Origin: GCA-2688775 sp035288865
GTDB taxonomy: Archaea; Nanobdellota; Nanobdellia; Woesearchaeales; GW2011-AR4
Reading direction: 5' to 3'
DNA length: 21,421 nt
Assembly: GCA_035288865.1 (NCBI GenBank)
Contig: DATDZA010000021.1
Coordinates: 1 to 21,421 of the forward strand
Shown: one piece after another, positions 15,490-21,421 of the stretch
Layout: every line of letters begins with the position of its first letter
Position numbering within the stretch: position 1 is the first letter of the stretch
The notes under the pieces: model-generated
What the model saw: the letters and a program-made list of their open reading frames with translations, nothing else
What the model was told of the DNA's origin: nothing
Databases searched by the model: none
Translations under genes and position numbers: made by a program

Positions 15490-15909
15490 TTATCCTCTAT
15501 TATAGCCAATCTGCCTGCATATATCCTTGACTTTCAAGTAATCTGTTGATTGCAATTTCCCAGCATTGGCTTTTTCTATCGTCATGAATTTTTGATTATG
15601 AAACTCCTGTGGAACTCCAATGTGGCATTTTACATTTCTGTAAACTTCCTGACCTCTTGGCTTTTTGAACGGCAGCATCCCCCTTATAGTTTTCTTGACG
15701 AAAAAAGCAGGGTTCCTGTAAAGATATGGCCCTTTAGTAGGCGCTTTTCTGTCTATTCTTCGCACATAATTCTCAATAATCGGAGCTTTTTTTCCGCTCA
15801 CAACAGCCTCTTCGCAGTTGACAATATCAACTTCCTCTCCCAACAAAAGCTGCTTCGCCGCAAAGCTGCTCAGTCTTCCCAAAACCACATTTTTAGCGTC
15901 GATTATCAT
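15490..15909 (-). CDS. rplM: 50S ribosomal protein uL13
   Basis: The 139-residue large-subunit protein opens with MIIDAKNVVLGRLSSFAAKQL, the standard uL13 beginning, and has GPYLYRNPAFFVKKTIRGMLPFK, equivalent to the bacterial RGMLPK motif. The length is typical of archaea. It sits between eL18 (30 bp upstream) and uS9 (3 bp downstream), the order found in other archaea. No strong ribosome site is visible before ATG 15909. Confidence 0.97.
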   Translation of the reverse strand: MIIDAKNVVLGRLSSFAAKQLLLGEEVDIVNCEEAVVSGKKAPIIENYVRRIDRKAPTKGPYLYRNPAFFVKKTIRGMLPFKKPRGQEVYRNVKCHIGVPQEFHNQKFMTIEKANAGKLQSTDYLKVKDICRQIGYNRG

Positions 15910-15939
15910 TTTAGTTTATTTTTCAATGAATTCTGAATC

Positions 15940-16302
15940 TCATCCAATTATTCTTATTCCTTTTCCGCTTGGATTATCCTTGCTTAACTCAAGCAGGGGA
16001 ACAATTTTTGATCCTGCTTTTTCAATTTTCTCTTTTGCCCCGTCTGAAAACTGAAATGCCGAGATTGTCAGTTTGTGCTGTAGATCCCCTGATCCAAGAA
16101 CTTTTCCAGGAACAACGATAATCTCATTTTCTTTTGTGTATCTGCTTATGCTCGAAAGATTTACAACTCTTCTCTGCCGCGTAGGCCTTTCCAAGTCATT
16201 GGCAACTCTTCTCCATATTTCTGCTTCCTGCTCGTTGCTTCTTTTCTTCAGTTCAGCAACTAACTTAAGCAAAATTATGTTTGTCGGCCCAGTTCTTTTC
16301 AT
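15940..16302 (-). CDS. rpl18e: 50S ribosomal protein eL18
   Basis: The 120-residue archaeal/eukaryotic large-subunit protein (L18e) opens with a KRTGPTNIILLKLVAELKKRS segment and contains RRVVNLSSISRYTKENEIIVVPGKVLGSGDL, which is diagnostic of the family. It is shorter than eukaryotic eL18 but normal for archaea and has no bacterial homologue. It lies directly after tRNA-Leu and before uL13, matching archaeal synteny. Confidence 0.96.
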   Translation of the reverse strand: MKRTGPTNIILLKLVAELKKRSNEQEAEIWRRVANDLERPTRQRRVVNLSSISRYTKENEIIVVPGKVLGSGDLQHKLTISAFQFSDGAKEKIEKAGSKIVPLLELSKDNPSGKGIRIIG

Positions 16303-16369
16303 GTTAGTTATTGAATTTAATTATTTTTAATTTATAATTGATTTTTTGTAAATGTTTTTGATTTGAAAT

Positions 16370-16454
16370 GCGGGGGACGTGATTCGAACACGCGCACCCA
16401 CTAAGGGATATGCACCTCAAGCATACGCATTTGACCAGGCTCTGCCACCCCCGC
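16370..16454 (-). tRNA. tRNA-Leu (GAG anticodon)
   Basis: The minus strand folds as an 85-nt class II tRNA. The acceptor stem is GCGGGGG/CCCCCGC, and the D arm contains GCAGAGCCTGGTCAAATGC. The anticodon stem TATGC/GCATA closes the loop TTGAGGT with anticodon GAG at 16416-16418. A long variable arm (TCCC-TTAG-TGGG) is typical of tRNA-Leu, and the T loop is TTCGAAT. No intron is present and CCA is not encoded. It reads CUC and CUU codons. Its place between rpoD and eL18 is conserved in archaea. Confidence 0.96.
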
Positions 16455-16470
16455 GTTATGAGGGCAATGG

Positions 16471-16480
16471 ATTATATTTT
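16471..16480 (-). promoter_or_regulatory. TATA box of the tRNA-Leu gene
   Basis: The minus strand AAAATATAAT is centred about 22 bp upstream of the tRNA 5' end, allowing transcription independent of rpoD and providing an internal promoter for the downstream r-protein genes. Confidence 0.5.
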
Positions 16481-16519
16481 GGATTCTTTACTCGAATTTT
16501 TTGGGGCTGAACCCTCGTG

Positions 16520-17317
16520 TTACTTCGCTTTCTTGAGCTCTTCAATAAATTCATCAAGCTGATCGTCTAAAATATCAACCGCCTTGTTGACAATCTCTTT
16601 GCAGCTTAGCTGTCCGAACGATTCAATGTAAAAAACAAAATCCGTTTCGCTTGCTGCAACTTTAACGTTCTTGTCAATTTCTGAAAAGTCTAATGATAAA
16701 TCACATTCAAGCACTCTATCTTTGTTAATTGTTAATTTCCTGTCTTTGATTTCAAAAATATTATTGTGGTCAACTTCAATTATTGCCTCTGGGTTTTTTA
16801 CATCTCCGGTAATTTCAACAATTGGCTTGCACTTGTACCATACATGACAAGGGCTCCATTTCATGTGCTGCTTTCCTTTGCCCAGGACAGCAGTTGCCTC
16901 AAGCTCAAGTGTCTGGCCTTTAAGCAATTTTACGATTGGCATTTCTCCAAAAACCGGTTTTACAGCAGGGTCTTTGCTTTTTAACTCTGAAGCATAAACA
17001 ACCCCGCTTCCTTTTGTCGCCCTCAAAACTAATTTTAATTGGCACCTGTTGCATCCTTTTCCCTCGCACTTGCATTTGTCTGGCAAATTGTATGATTTTA
17101 AATCAGTTTTTAACGGTACTAATCCGAGCCTATGTGCAATCATTTCATCATAAAGTATGGAATTATTTTTCTGAAATTCAACATCTTCAATCGCCATTGA
17201 CGGCACTTCATCTACCATTAACCTTCTAAGAGTATTTGCAAAAACATGGTCTGAGTCCTTCAAAATAAATGAAAGCGTTCCATTGTCCTTGTTATTTTCC
17301 AAGACCCTTATTTCCAT
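16520..17317 (-). CDS. rpoD: DNA-directed RNA polymerase subunit D
   Basis: The archaeal homologue of Rpb3 and bacterial alpha N-terminal domain; it dimerises with subunit L to nucleate RNA polymerase assembly. This is not a sigma factor. The 265-residue protein has the alpha motif NTLRRLMVDEVPSMAIEDV (about 28-46) and the HRLGLVPLK segment. A Zn-type cluster CKCEGKGCNRC (C82, C84, C89, C92) matches Rpb3. After the dimerisation region, C157 and C163 are present, but I see no CxxCxxC Fe-S cluster as found in some archaeal D subunits. An excellent AGGAGGA site precedes ATG 17317. It is separated from uS11 by 174 AT-rich bases, which may hold a secondary promoter. Confidence 0.97.
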   Translation of the reverse strand: MEIRVLENNKDNGTLSFILKDSDHVFANTLRRLMVDEVPSMAIEDVEFQKNNSILYDEMIAHRLGLVPLKTDLKSYNLPDKCKCEGKGCNRCQLKLVLRATKGSGVVYASELKSKDPAVKPVFGEMPIVKLLKGQTLELEATAVLGKGKQHMKWSPCHVWYKCKPIVEITGDVKNPEAIIEVDHNNIFEIKDRKLTINKDRVLECDLSLDFSEIDKNVKVAASETDFVFYIESFGQLSCKEIVNKAVDILDDQLDEFIEELKKAK

Positions 17318-17491
17318 TTTGTTTCCTCCTAAATTGAAAATTTGATTTGTTTTAATTTATTTTTATGAAAATTAATTTTTTATTTTTTTAGTGCTTATTT
17401 CTGTGCTGCTCCTCTTATTTTTTCCAACGCTCTTGTTTATCCTTTTTCAAATGTAAAATATTATTTTTTGTAATTATAATTTTGTTAATCC

Positions 17492-17890
17492 TTAAACTCT
17501 CCTTCCCCTTCTACCGCCTTTCTTTCTGCAACCGTCGTGCGGCAAAGGAGTTACTTCCTCAATTATTCCAATTCTTAATCCCATTCTTGAAAGCGCTCTG
17601 ATTGCGGCCTGCGCTCCCGGTCCGGGGCTCGTTGGACCGTTATGGCCTCCTGGCGCTTTTATTTTGACATGAATTCCGGTTATTCCTTTGTCCATAGCAA
17701 TCTCAGCTGCCTTTTTTGCAGCAATCATTGCTGCAGTTGGCGAGCCTTCCATTCTGTCACTCTTGACCACCATTCCGCCTGAGCCGACAGCCAAAGTTTC
17801 TGTTCCCGTTATGTCGGTAATGTGAATAATGGTATTATTGTATGAAGCATAAATGTGTGCTATTCCCCATCTCTGCGGCCTTGATTCCAT
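17492..17890 (-). CDS. rpsK: 30S ribosomal protein uS11
   Basis: Platform protein of the small subunit. It shows RWGIAHIYASYNNTIIHITDITG at the N-terminus, APGGHNGPTSPGPGAQAAIRAL in the middle and the basic tail HDGCRKKGGRRGRRV, all diagnostic. I choose ATG 17890 (132 aa): it is 1 bp after the uS4 stop and matches the usual archaeal length. The longer frame from TTG 17926 would add 12 residues that overlap uS4 and are merely the uS4 C-terminal codons read in another frame. Confidence 0.97.
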   Translation of the reverse strand: MESRPQRWGIAHIYASYNNTIIHITDITGTETLAVGSGGMVVKSDRMEGSPTAAMIAAKKAAEIAMDKGITGIHVKIKAPGGHNGPTSPGPGAQAAIRALSRMGLRIGIIEEVTPLPHDGCRKKGGRRGRRV

Positions 17891-17891
17891 T

Positions 17892-18416
17892 TTATTTAGC
17901 TTTCTCCACTTTTTGTTCCTGGGCAACCTGAGGCGCTAAGTTTAATGCTTTCACTAATCTTATTCCGGGCTCTTCATTTACAGTTACCAAGTATGATGGC
18001 GCGGTAACTTTTCTCGCGCCGATTGCAACATGCTCGTGTGTTATAAATTCTCTTGCCTGCTTCATAGTTCTTGCAAGCTGTTTTCTTATCAATAGTGTCT
18101 GCAGCCTTCTTTCCATTACATCTTTTAATGTTAAATTCAAAACATCTTCAACTTTGGAATCTTTTTTTAATAATCCCAGAGAGTTTAATCTCTGCAGCAG
18201 CTGCTTTTTTTCAAGATCTGACTGCGGATTTCTCTGCGCAATTAGCGTCTTTGCCCTGTTCAGAAAATCTTTAAGCATGGAATCCATTTTCCATATTTCA
18301 TACTTTCTCCTTAATCCGTACTGCTTCAATATTTCTTTCTCCGCTTCAATTCTTTCTTTCTGCCAGGGATGATTTGGCGTTGAAAATTTCTTTTTCTGTT
18401 TTTTTGGATCTCCCAT
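17892..18416 (-). CDS. rpsD: 30S ribosomal protein uS4
   Basis: The primary 16S rRNA-binding protein. The 174-residue chain starts MGDPKKQKKKFSTPNHPWQ, as archaeal uS4 does. It carries the S4 RNA-binding domain at about 104-165 (RRLQTLLIRKQLARTMKQAREFITHEHVAIG...VTAPSYLVT). It follows uS13 by 9 bp, with AAGGTTA as a weak ribosome site, and precedes uS11 by 1 bp. In E. coli S4 represses this same operon through the leader upstream of uS13, which makes the structured leader here of interest. Confidence 0.97.
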   Translation of the reverse strand: MGDPKKQKKKFSTPNHPWQKERIEAEKEILKQYGLRRKYEIWKMDSMLKDFLNRAKTLIAQRNPQSDLEKKQLLQRLNSLGLLKKDSKVEDVLNLTLKDVMERRLQTLLIRKQLARTMKQAREFITHEHVAIGARKVTAPSYLVTVNEEPGIRLVKALNLAPQVAQEQKVEKAK

Positions 18417-18425
18417 TGTGTAACC

Positions 18426-18917
18426 TTAAGCTTTAGCCGGCTTGTTTCCTTCCGAGCTTTTTCTCTTGACTCCCATTACTTTTCCTTTATTCCTTCTGAA
18501 ATTTGACCTTGTTCTTTGACCTCTAACAGGCAATCCTAAAGAGTGCCTTATTCCCTTGTAAGATTTGATTTTCTTCATCATCTTTATGTCGTTATCCTGT
18601 GTGAATGATAAGTTTGTGCTGAGAAGATGTTTGTCTATATTGTCCTCGGGGTCTTTCTTCCTGTTGTAAAGCCATGAAGGAATCTTGAATTTTGAAGGGT
18701 CCTTCAGCACATCATCAATCTTCGCAACATCATCATCTGATAGGTATCCGGTTTTCTTTGTTTTCTGTATACCTGCTGCGTTGCAGATTGCATTGGAAAT
18801 CATAAAATTTATCCCTTTTATTTTAATTAAAGAAGTTCCTATATTTCTATTTCCGTCCAAATCGGTATTTGCAATCCTTACAAAATATTTCAGTTCCGGT
18901 TTTTGTTCTTCAGCCAT
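18426..18917 (-). CDS. rpsM: 30S ribosomal protein uS13
   Basis: The head protein of the small subunit that contacts uL5 and tRNA. The 163-residue chain has FVRIANTDLDGNRNIGTSLIKIKGI near the start, the helical LSDDDVAKIDDVL region, and the diagnostic YKGIRHSLGLPVRGQRTRSNFRRNKG tail. Length is normal for archaea. It is the first gene of the operon; there is no clear ribosome site close to ATG 18917, which follows a 140-nt structured leader. Confidence 0.97.
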   Translation of the reverse strand: MAEEQKPELKYFVRIANTDLDGNRNIGTSLIKIKGINFMISNAICNAAGIQKTKKTGYLSDDDVAKIDDVLKDPSKFKIPSWLYNRKKDPEDNIDKHLLSTNLSFTQDNDIKMMKKIKSYKGIRHSLGLPVRGQRTRSNFRRNKGKVMGVKRKSSEGNKPAKA

Positions 18918-19058
18918 CTTATTGTTTAATTTTTAAGCCGCGAGAATTTAGCAAAATTAACGAATAACTATTCGCTAACCCTAAACGCGCTTGTGACCTG
19001 GTGAGCGAGTTTCGTTCAGCGAACCTCGCAAGTCCCACAAACTCGGGCTAATCCTTGA
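18918..19058 (-). promoter_or_regulatory. Structured 5' leader of the rpsM-rpsD-rpsK operon
   Basis: The inferred start site near 19058 (from TATA 19078-19088) gives a 140-nt leader much richer in G+C than the intergenic regions around it. A stem of ten positions with one mismatch forms from GCGAGGTTCG and CGAAACTCGC (19005-19029) with loop CTGAA. A competing pairing uses CGAGTTT (19039-19045, minus strand) with AAACTCG (19006-19012), and GCGAG can also meet CTCGC in TTCTCGCGG near the start codon. The arrangement resembles an autoregulatory r-protein leader. It might instead host an independent small RNA. Function is inference. Confidence 0.45.
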
Positions 19059-19077
19059 CTATCGGGATACGAGGACG

Positions 19078-19088
19078 GTTTATAAAGG
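19078..19088 (-). promoter_or_regulatory. TATA box of the ribosomal operon
   Basis: The minus strand CCTTTATAAAC, a strong TATA-like element, lies 160 bp upstream of uS13 and 15 bp after the stop of the upstream methyltransferase gene. Confidence 0.55.
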
Positions 19089-19102
19089 TTACGGAAACTT
19101 TT

Positions 19103-20194
19103 TTATTTTACCATCTCCACCACCGCTTCAATATGGTTTGTCTGCGGAAACATGTCAAAAAGCGCAACGGAATTAATTTTATATCCGTTTCTGCCGAATT
19201 TAATAAACTCTTTCTTGAACTTAAGCGAATTGCAGGAAATGTAAATTATCGTCTCAGGCTTTAGTTCAATCAATTTTTGGAGCGCAATATTCCCCATACC
19301 TGTCCTTGGAGGGTCAGTAATTACATGCAATGGTTTGGAAAATATTAATTTATTAATCCCCTCGACATTCATGCAAATTGCTTCCGCATTTTTGATTTTA
19401 TTATATTTAATATTCTCATTGGCATTTTTAACAGAAAGTGAAAATGATTCAACTATAGTTACTTTCTCAAAAAATTCGCTCGAGCTTAAACCTAAAACAC
19501 CAACGCCGCCGTATAAATCGAGTAACTGCCCTTTTTTATTTCGCAATTTGGATTTTACGTAATCAACCATCTTGTCAGCAACAAAAGAATTGTTCTGAAA
19601 AAATCCCTGCGAATGGTAAAAGAAAATTTTGCCCGAAAATTTCTCTTTAAGAAACTCATTTCCCTTAATAACCCTAAAATCAGAAGTCGTACTCTGGTTA
19701 TTGTTATTTACGAATCCGGCTATGATATTCTCGGCTTCAGTATTTCTGGAAAATTCCTTTACAAGGCCTATAGCTTTGGTTTTATCCGGAGAATTATCAT
19801 TTATGATAAAAGATATGCAGGAATCCATTGAAGGGGTTCTTATAACGGCATAAAGAAAAGTGTTAGGTTTTAAATTCGAAGACTTGATTTTATTGAAAAA
19901 TCTTCTTAACTCGGAAAGTAATACATTTAATTTTTCATTTGATATCGGGCAATTTTCAATATCCATAATCCTATTGTCTTTGGCCCTTAATCCTAATCTG
20001 TCTGACTGAAAAACAAAATCCATCCTGTTCCTGTAATGGTATTCTTTGTCATGAAACACTTCAATTTTATCAGCAGGAAAATCAGTAAAGCTGCTTAAGC
20101 TCTTTACTTTATTTTTTAATTGCAGTTCATACTCAAGATGCTGCGTATCGCATCCAGCGCATGTTCCGAAGTAAGGGCATAATGGATGTATCAT
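19103..20194 (-). CDS. RlmD/TrmU54-type RNA (uracil-5-)-methyltransferase
   Basis: Transfers a methyl group from SAM to C5 of a uridine in rRNA or tRNA. The 363-residue protein belongs to the TrmA/RumA family. The N-terminal Fe-S cluster cysteines are C6, C12 and C15 (CPYFGTCAGC) plus the ENCPIS cysteine near 82. The methyltransferase half shows YHSQGFFQNN, LDLYGGVGVLGL (SAM loop), ITDPPRTGMG, YISCN with the catalytic cysteine, and MFPQTNHIEAVVEM with the general-base glutamate. In Pyrococcus the related enzyme makes m5U54 in tRNA; the target here, rRNA or tRNA, cannot be read from sequence. It is just upstream of the ribosomal operon promoter, in the same direction. Confidence 0.94.
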   Translation of the reverse strand: MIHPLCPYFGTCAGCDTQHLEYELQLKNKVKSLSSFTDFPADKIEVFHDKEYHYRNRMDFVFQSDRLGLRAKDNRIMDIENCPISNEKLNVLLSELRRFFNKIKSSNLKPNTFLYAVIRTPSMDSCISFIINDNSPDKTKAIGLVKEFSRNTEAENIIAGFVNNNNQSTTSDFRVIKGNEFLKEKFSGKIFFYHSQGFFQNNSFVADKMVDYVKSKLRNKKGQLLDLYGGVGVLGLSSSEFFEKVTIVESFSLSVKNANENIKYNKIKNAEAICMNVEGINKLIFSKPLHVITDPPRTGMGNIALQKLIELKPETIIYISCNSLKFKKEFIKFGRNGYKINSVALFDMFPQTNHIEAVVEMVK

Positions 20195-20241
20195 GAAATA
20201 ATGTTTACATTAATCTTTTATTAAACTTGTTAAGAATAAAT

Positions 20242-21315
20242 TCAGTGCTTTATAGAGTCAAGCATTTTGGTTACCCTGTTGTTTGCATTTGAGAATTCTG
20301 TTAAGCGTCTGTATACATGTTGCGGCGAAACCACAGAATTGTAATTTTCATCCAACACCAACCATAAACTATTTTTCCATTTTGGTGCTCCTAAAAGGGC
20401 TAACTTGCCTCTTTTCATGTCATCTTTCACATACCAATGGTTTGTTCCATCAACAGATAGGGGAATCTCACCAGCAACGCTGACGAAATTAGGGATAGAA
20501 ATCTTGCGAAGAATACCTCCCCAGTATCTTGAACCTGTATTTACAAGCACTGTCAACTTCGATACTTCACTCAAGTCAACAGGGATGAGTGGATATTCAG
20601 CACCAGTCATGCAAAAATGTCGCTCATCCGGCTGATATACTGAACTTGGAACAACTCTCCCGAGCAATGGATCAGAATTGCTGCGATTTTCAACCTCAAC
20701 CTCATAACATCTCAAAACTTCTTTTGGATTTGGATCTTGCAGAAATAAACTCACCATAGATTCAATTCCACTTGGAGTAACATTTCCTTTCACAATCGTG
20801 CGTCCGAATCCTCTTAACATATTAGCCGGAACTTTGCTGCCTGCAACTTTGTCAAGTGCCTGTCTAGTCTCTGAATCTTGAGTTATATCATAACTGGCGA
20901 CCATTGTACTAAAATTGACCAAGTGCCGAGCTAAAATAGGATATGGAGAATCAACTTCAATTTTTCTGCCGATTACTAAATTTGATGAGCCATTAGAAAA
21001 CGACATGTACACATTAAATTTGTTTTCTCTAATCCTTGCAACAGCTTCTATTCTATAATCTTGATTATACACTCCCGATGATCTTTCGTATTTAACAACC
21101 GGTGAGCCGGGCCATGCGTAGTGAGCTTCAGGAATTTCAATTTCTTTTGCAGGATTTTCAATATTGATTGTAGGGCCTTTCACGAATTCAACTCCAAACC
21201 GCTCTCTCAAAAGCTGGAGCATATCTACAAAATATTGTGCCTCTAGCTTAATAGCGCCGTCATGCAATCTCCTTTCAAGGCGAACTGACCTATTAATCCA
21301 CTGATATTTTTGCAT
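20242..21315 (-). CDS. Hypothetical protein, no family recognised
   Basis: The minus-strand frame gives 357 residues from ATG 21315 or 366 from GTG 21342; I prefer the ATG. No signal peptide, transmembrane helix or catalytic motif is visible. The first 40 residues are basic and helical (QKYQWINRSVRLERRLHDG). The remainder appears strand-rich, with P/G turns such as SPYPILARHLVNFS, QDPNPKEVLRCYEVEVE and HFCMTGAEYPLIPVDL. The composition and codon use are normal for the window, and the long unbroken frame in AT-rich DNA argues that it is real. It lies 47 bp upstream of the RNA methyltransferase gene, on the same strand. I assign no function. Confidence 0.7.
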   Translation of the reverse strand: MQKYQWINRSVRLERRLHDGAIKLEAQYFVDMLQLLRERFGVEFVKGPTINIENPAKEIEIPEAHYAWPGSPVVKYERSSGVYNQDYRIEAVARIRENKFNVYMSFSNGSSNLVIGRKIEVDSPYPILARHLVNFSTMVASYDITQDSETRQALDKVAGSKVPANMLRGFGRTIVKGNVTPSGIESMVSLFLQDPNPKEVLRCYEVEVENRSNSDPLLGRVVPSSVYQPDERHFCMTGAEYPLIPVDLSEVSKLTVLVNTGSRYWGGILRKISIPNFVSVAGEIPLSVDGTNHWYVKDDMKRGKLALLGAPKWKNSLWLVLDENYNSVVSPQHVYRRLTEFSNANNRVTKMLDSIKH

Positions 21316-21421
21316 TAAGTAATTTTCCCCATGACCAAACACAAGAAGTCAAACTTTCTTTCATGCAAGGAGTTAGTCCGTATTTTGCATCAATTAAATT
21401 GTGATACGCCTGGTAAATTGC
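21293..21421 (-). CDS. Possible C-terminal end of a gene entering from the right edge
   Basis: A minus-strand frame is open from the window edge to TAA at 21293-21295 (42 codons), with a protein-like composition: AYHNLIDAKYGLTPC, then KESLTSCVWSWGKLLN. It overlaps the start of the next gene by 23-50 bp, which is odd. It could be the tail of an upstream gene, the displaced N-terminus of the same gene after a frameshift, or a chance open frame. There is too little sequence to decide. Confidence 0.3.
   Translation of the reverse strand, partial: AIYQAYHNLIDAKYGLTPCMKESLTSCVWSWGKLLNAKISVD

Noticed and set aside
16520..17317. Sigma factor RpoD
   Set aside because: The shared symbol is misleading: sequence is the archaeal Rpb3/alpha-like D subunit.
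18958..19029. H/ACA guide RNA in the rpsM leader
   Set aside because: An ACA occurs after the extended stem, but no pseudouridylation pocket or kink-turn could be laid out convincingly.
21293..21421. TnpB-type transposase fragment
   Set aside because: A faint resemblance to the N-terminal helical part only; the following gene shows none of the TnpB catalytic or zinc motifs.

Overview
This 21.4 kb window is AT-rich archaeal DNA, most likely from a small-genome DPANN archaeon of the Woesearchaeota/Pacearchaeota kind. The archaeal signature is clear: an archaeal SRP RNA, RNA polymerase subunits D and N, ribosomal protein eL18, an archaeal-style operon (uS13-uS4-uS11-RpoD-tRNA-Leu-eL18-uL13-uS9-RpoN), TATA boxes about 25 bp upstream of start codons (leaderless mRNAs) and GGAGG sites in front of internal operon genes. 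The lineage within DPANN is inferred from gene content and compactness, not proven.

Left part (1-4917): a large, partly visible surface protein with Ig/cadherin-like repeats follows a duplicated helix-turn-helix protein in one minus-strand operon. A 526 bp AT-rich intergenic region separates it from a plus-strand presenilin/signal-peptide-peptidase-like protease. That intergenic region carries the most striking signal of the window: nine degenerate copies of a 13-bp dyad (CTTATTATATAAG) repeated with a mean period of exactly 21 bp, plus a GGGTACCC-centred palindrome. A class I methyltransferase-like gene overlaps the protease gene tail to tail.

Middle part (4918-13614): SRP RNA; a cofactor pair (NAD kinase and ThiL, ATGA overlap); a cN-II-type 5'-nucleotidase split by a one-base frameshift in a G run; a PanE-like ketopantoate reductase; a two-TM potassium channel; a bacterial-type leucyl-tRNA synthetase; and an EamA/DMT transporter. 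Convergent neighbours are packed with 0-3 bp between stops or even overlap.

Right part (13615-21421): an eroded pseudogene of an Sfm1-like (DUF431, SPOUT) methyltransferase with three in-frame stops, an orphan HExxH metallopeptidase-like protein with its own promoter, then the conserved ribosomal/RNA polymerase cluster read on the minus strand. The cluster starts from a promoter near 19083 and has a 140-nt GC-richer leader that can fold in mutually exclusive ways. Upstream of it lie an RlmD/TrmU54-type uracil-5 methyltransferase, an unrecognised 357-366 aa protein, and a possible partial ORF at the window edge.
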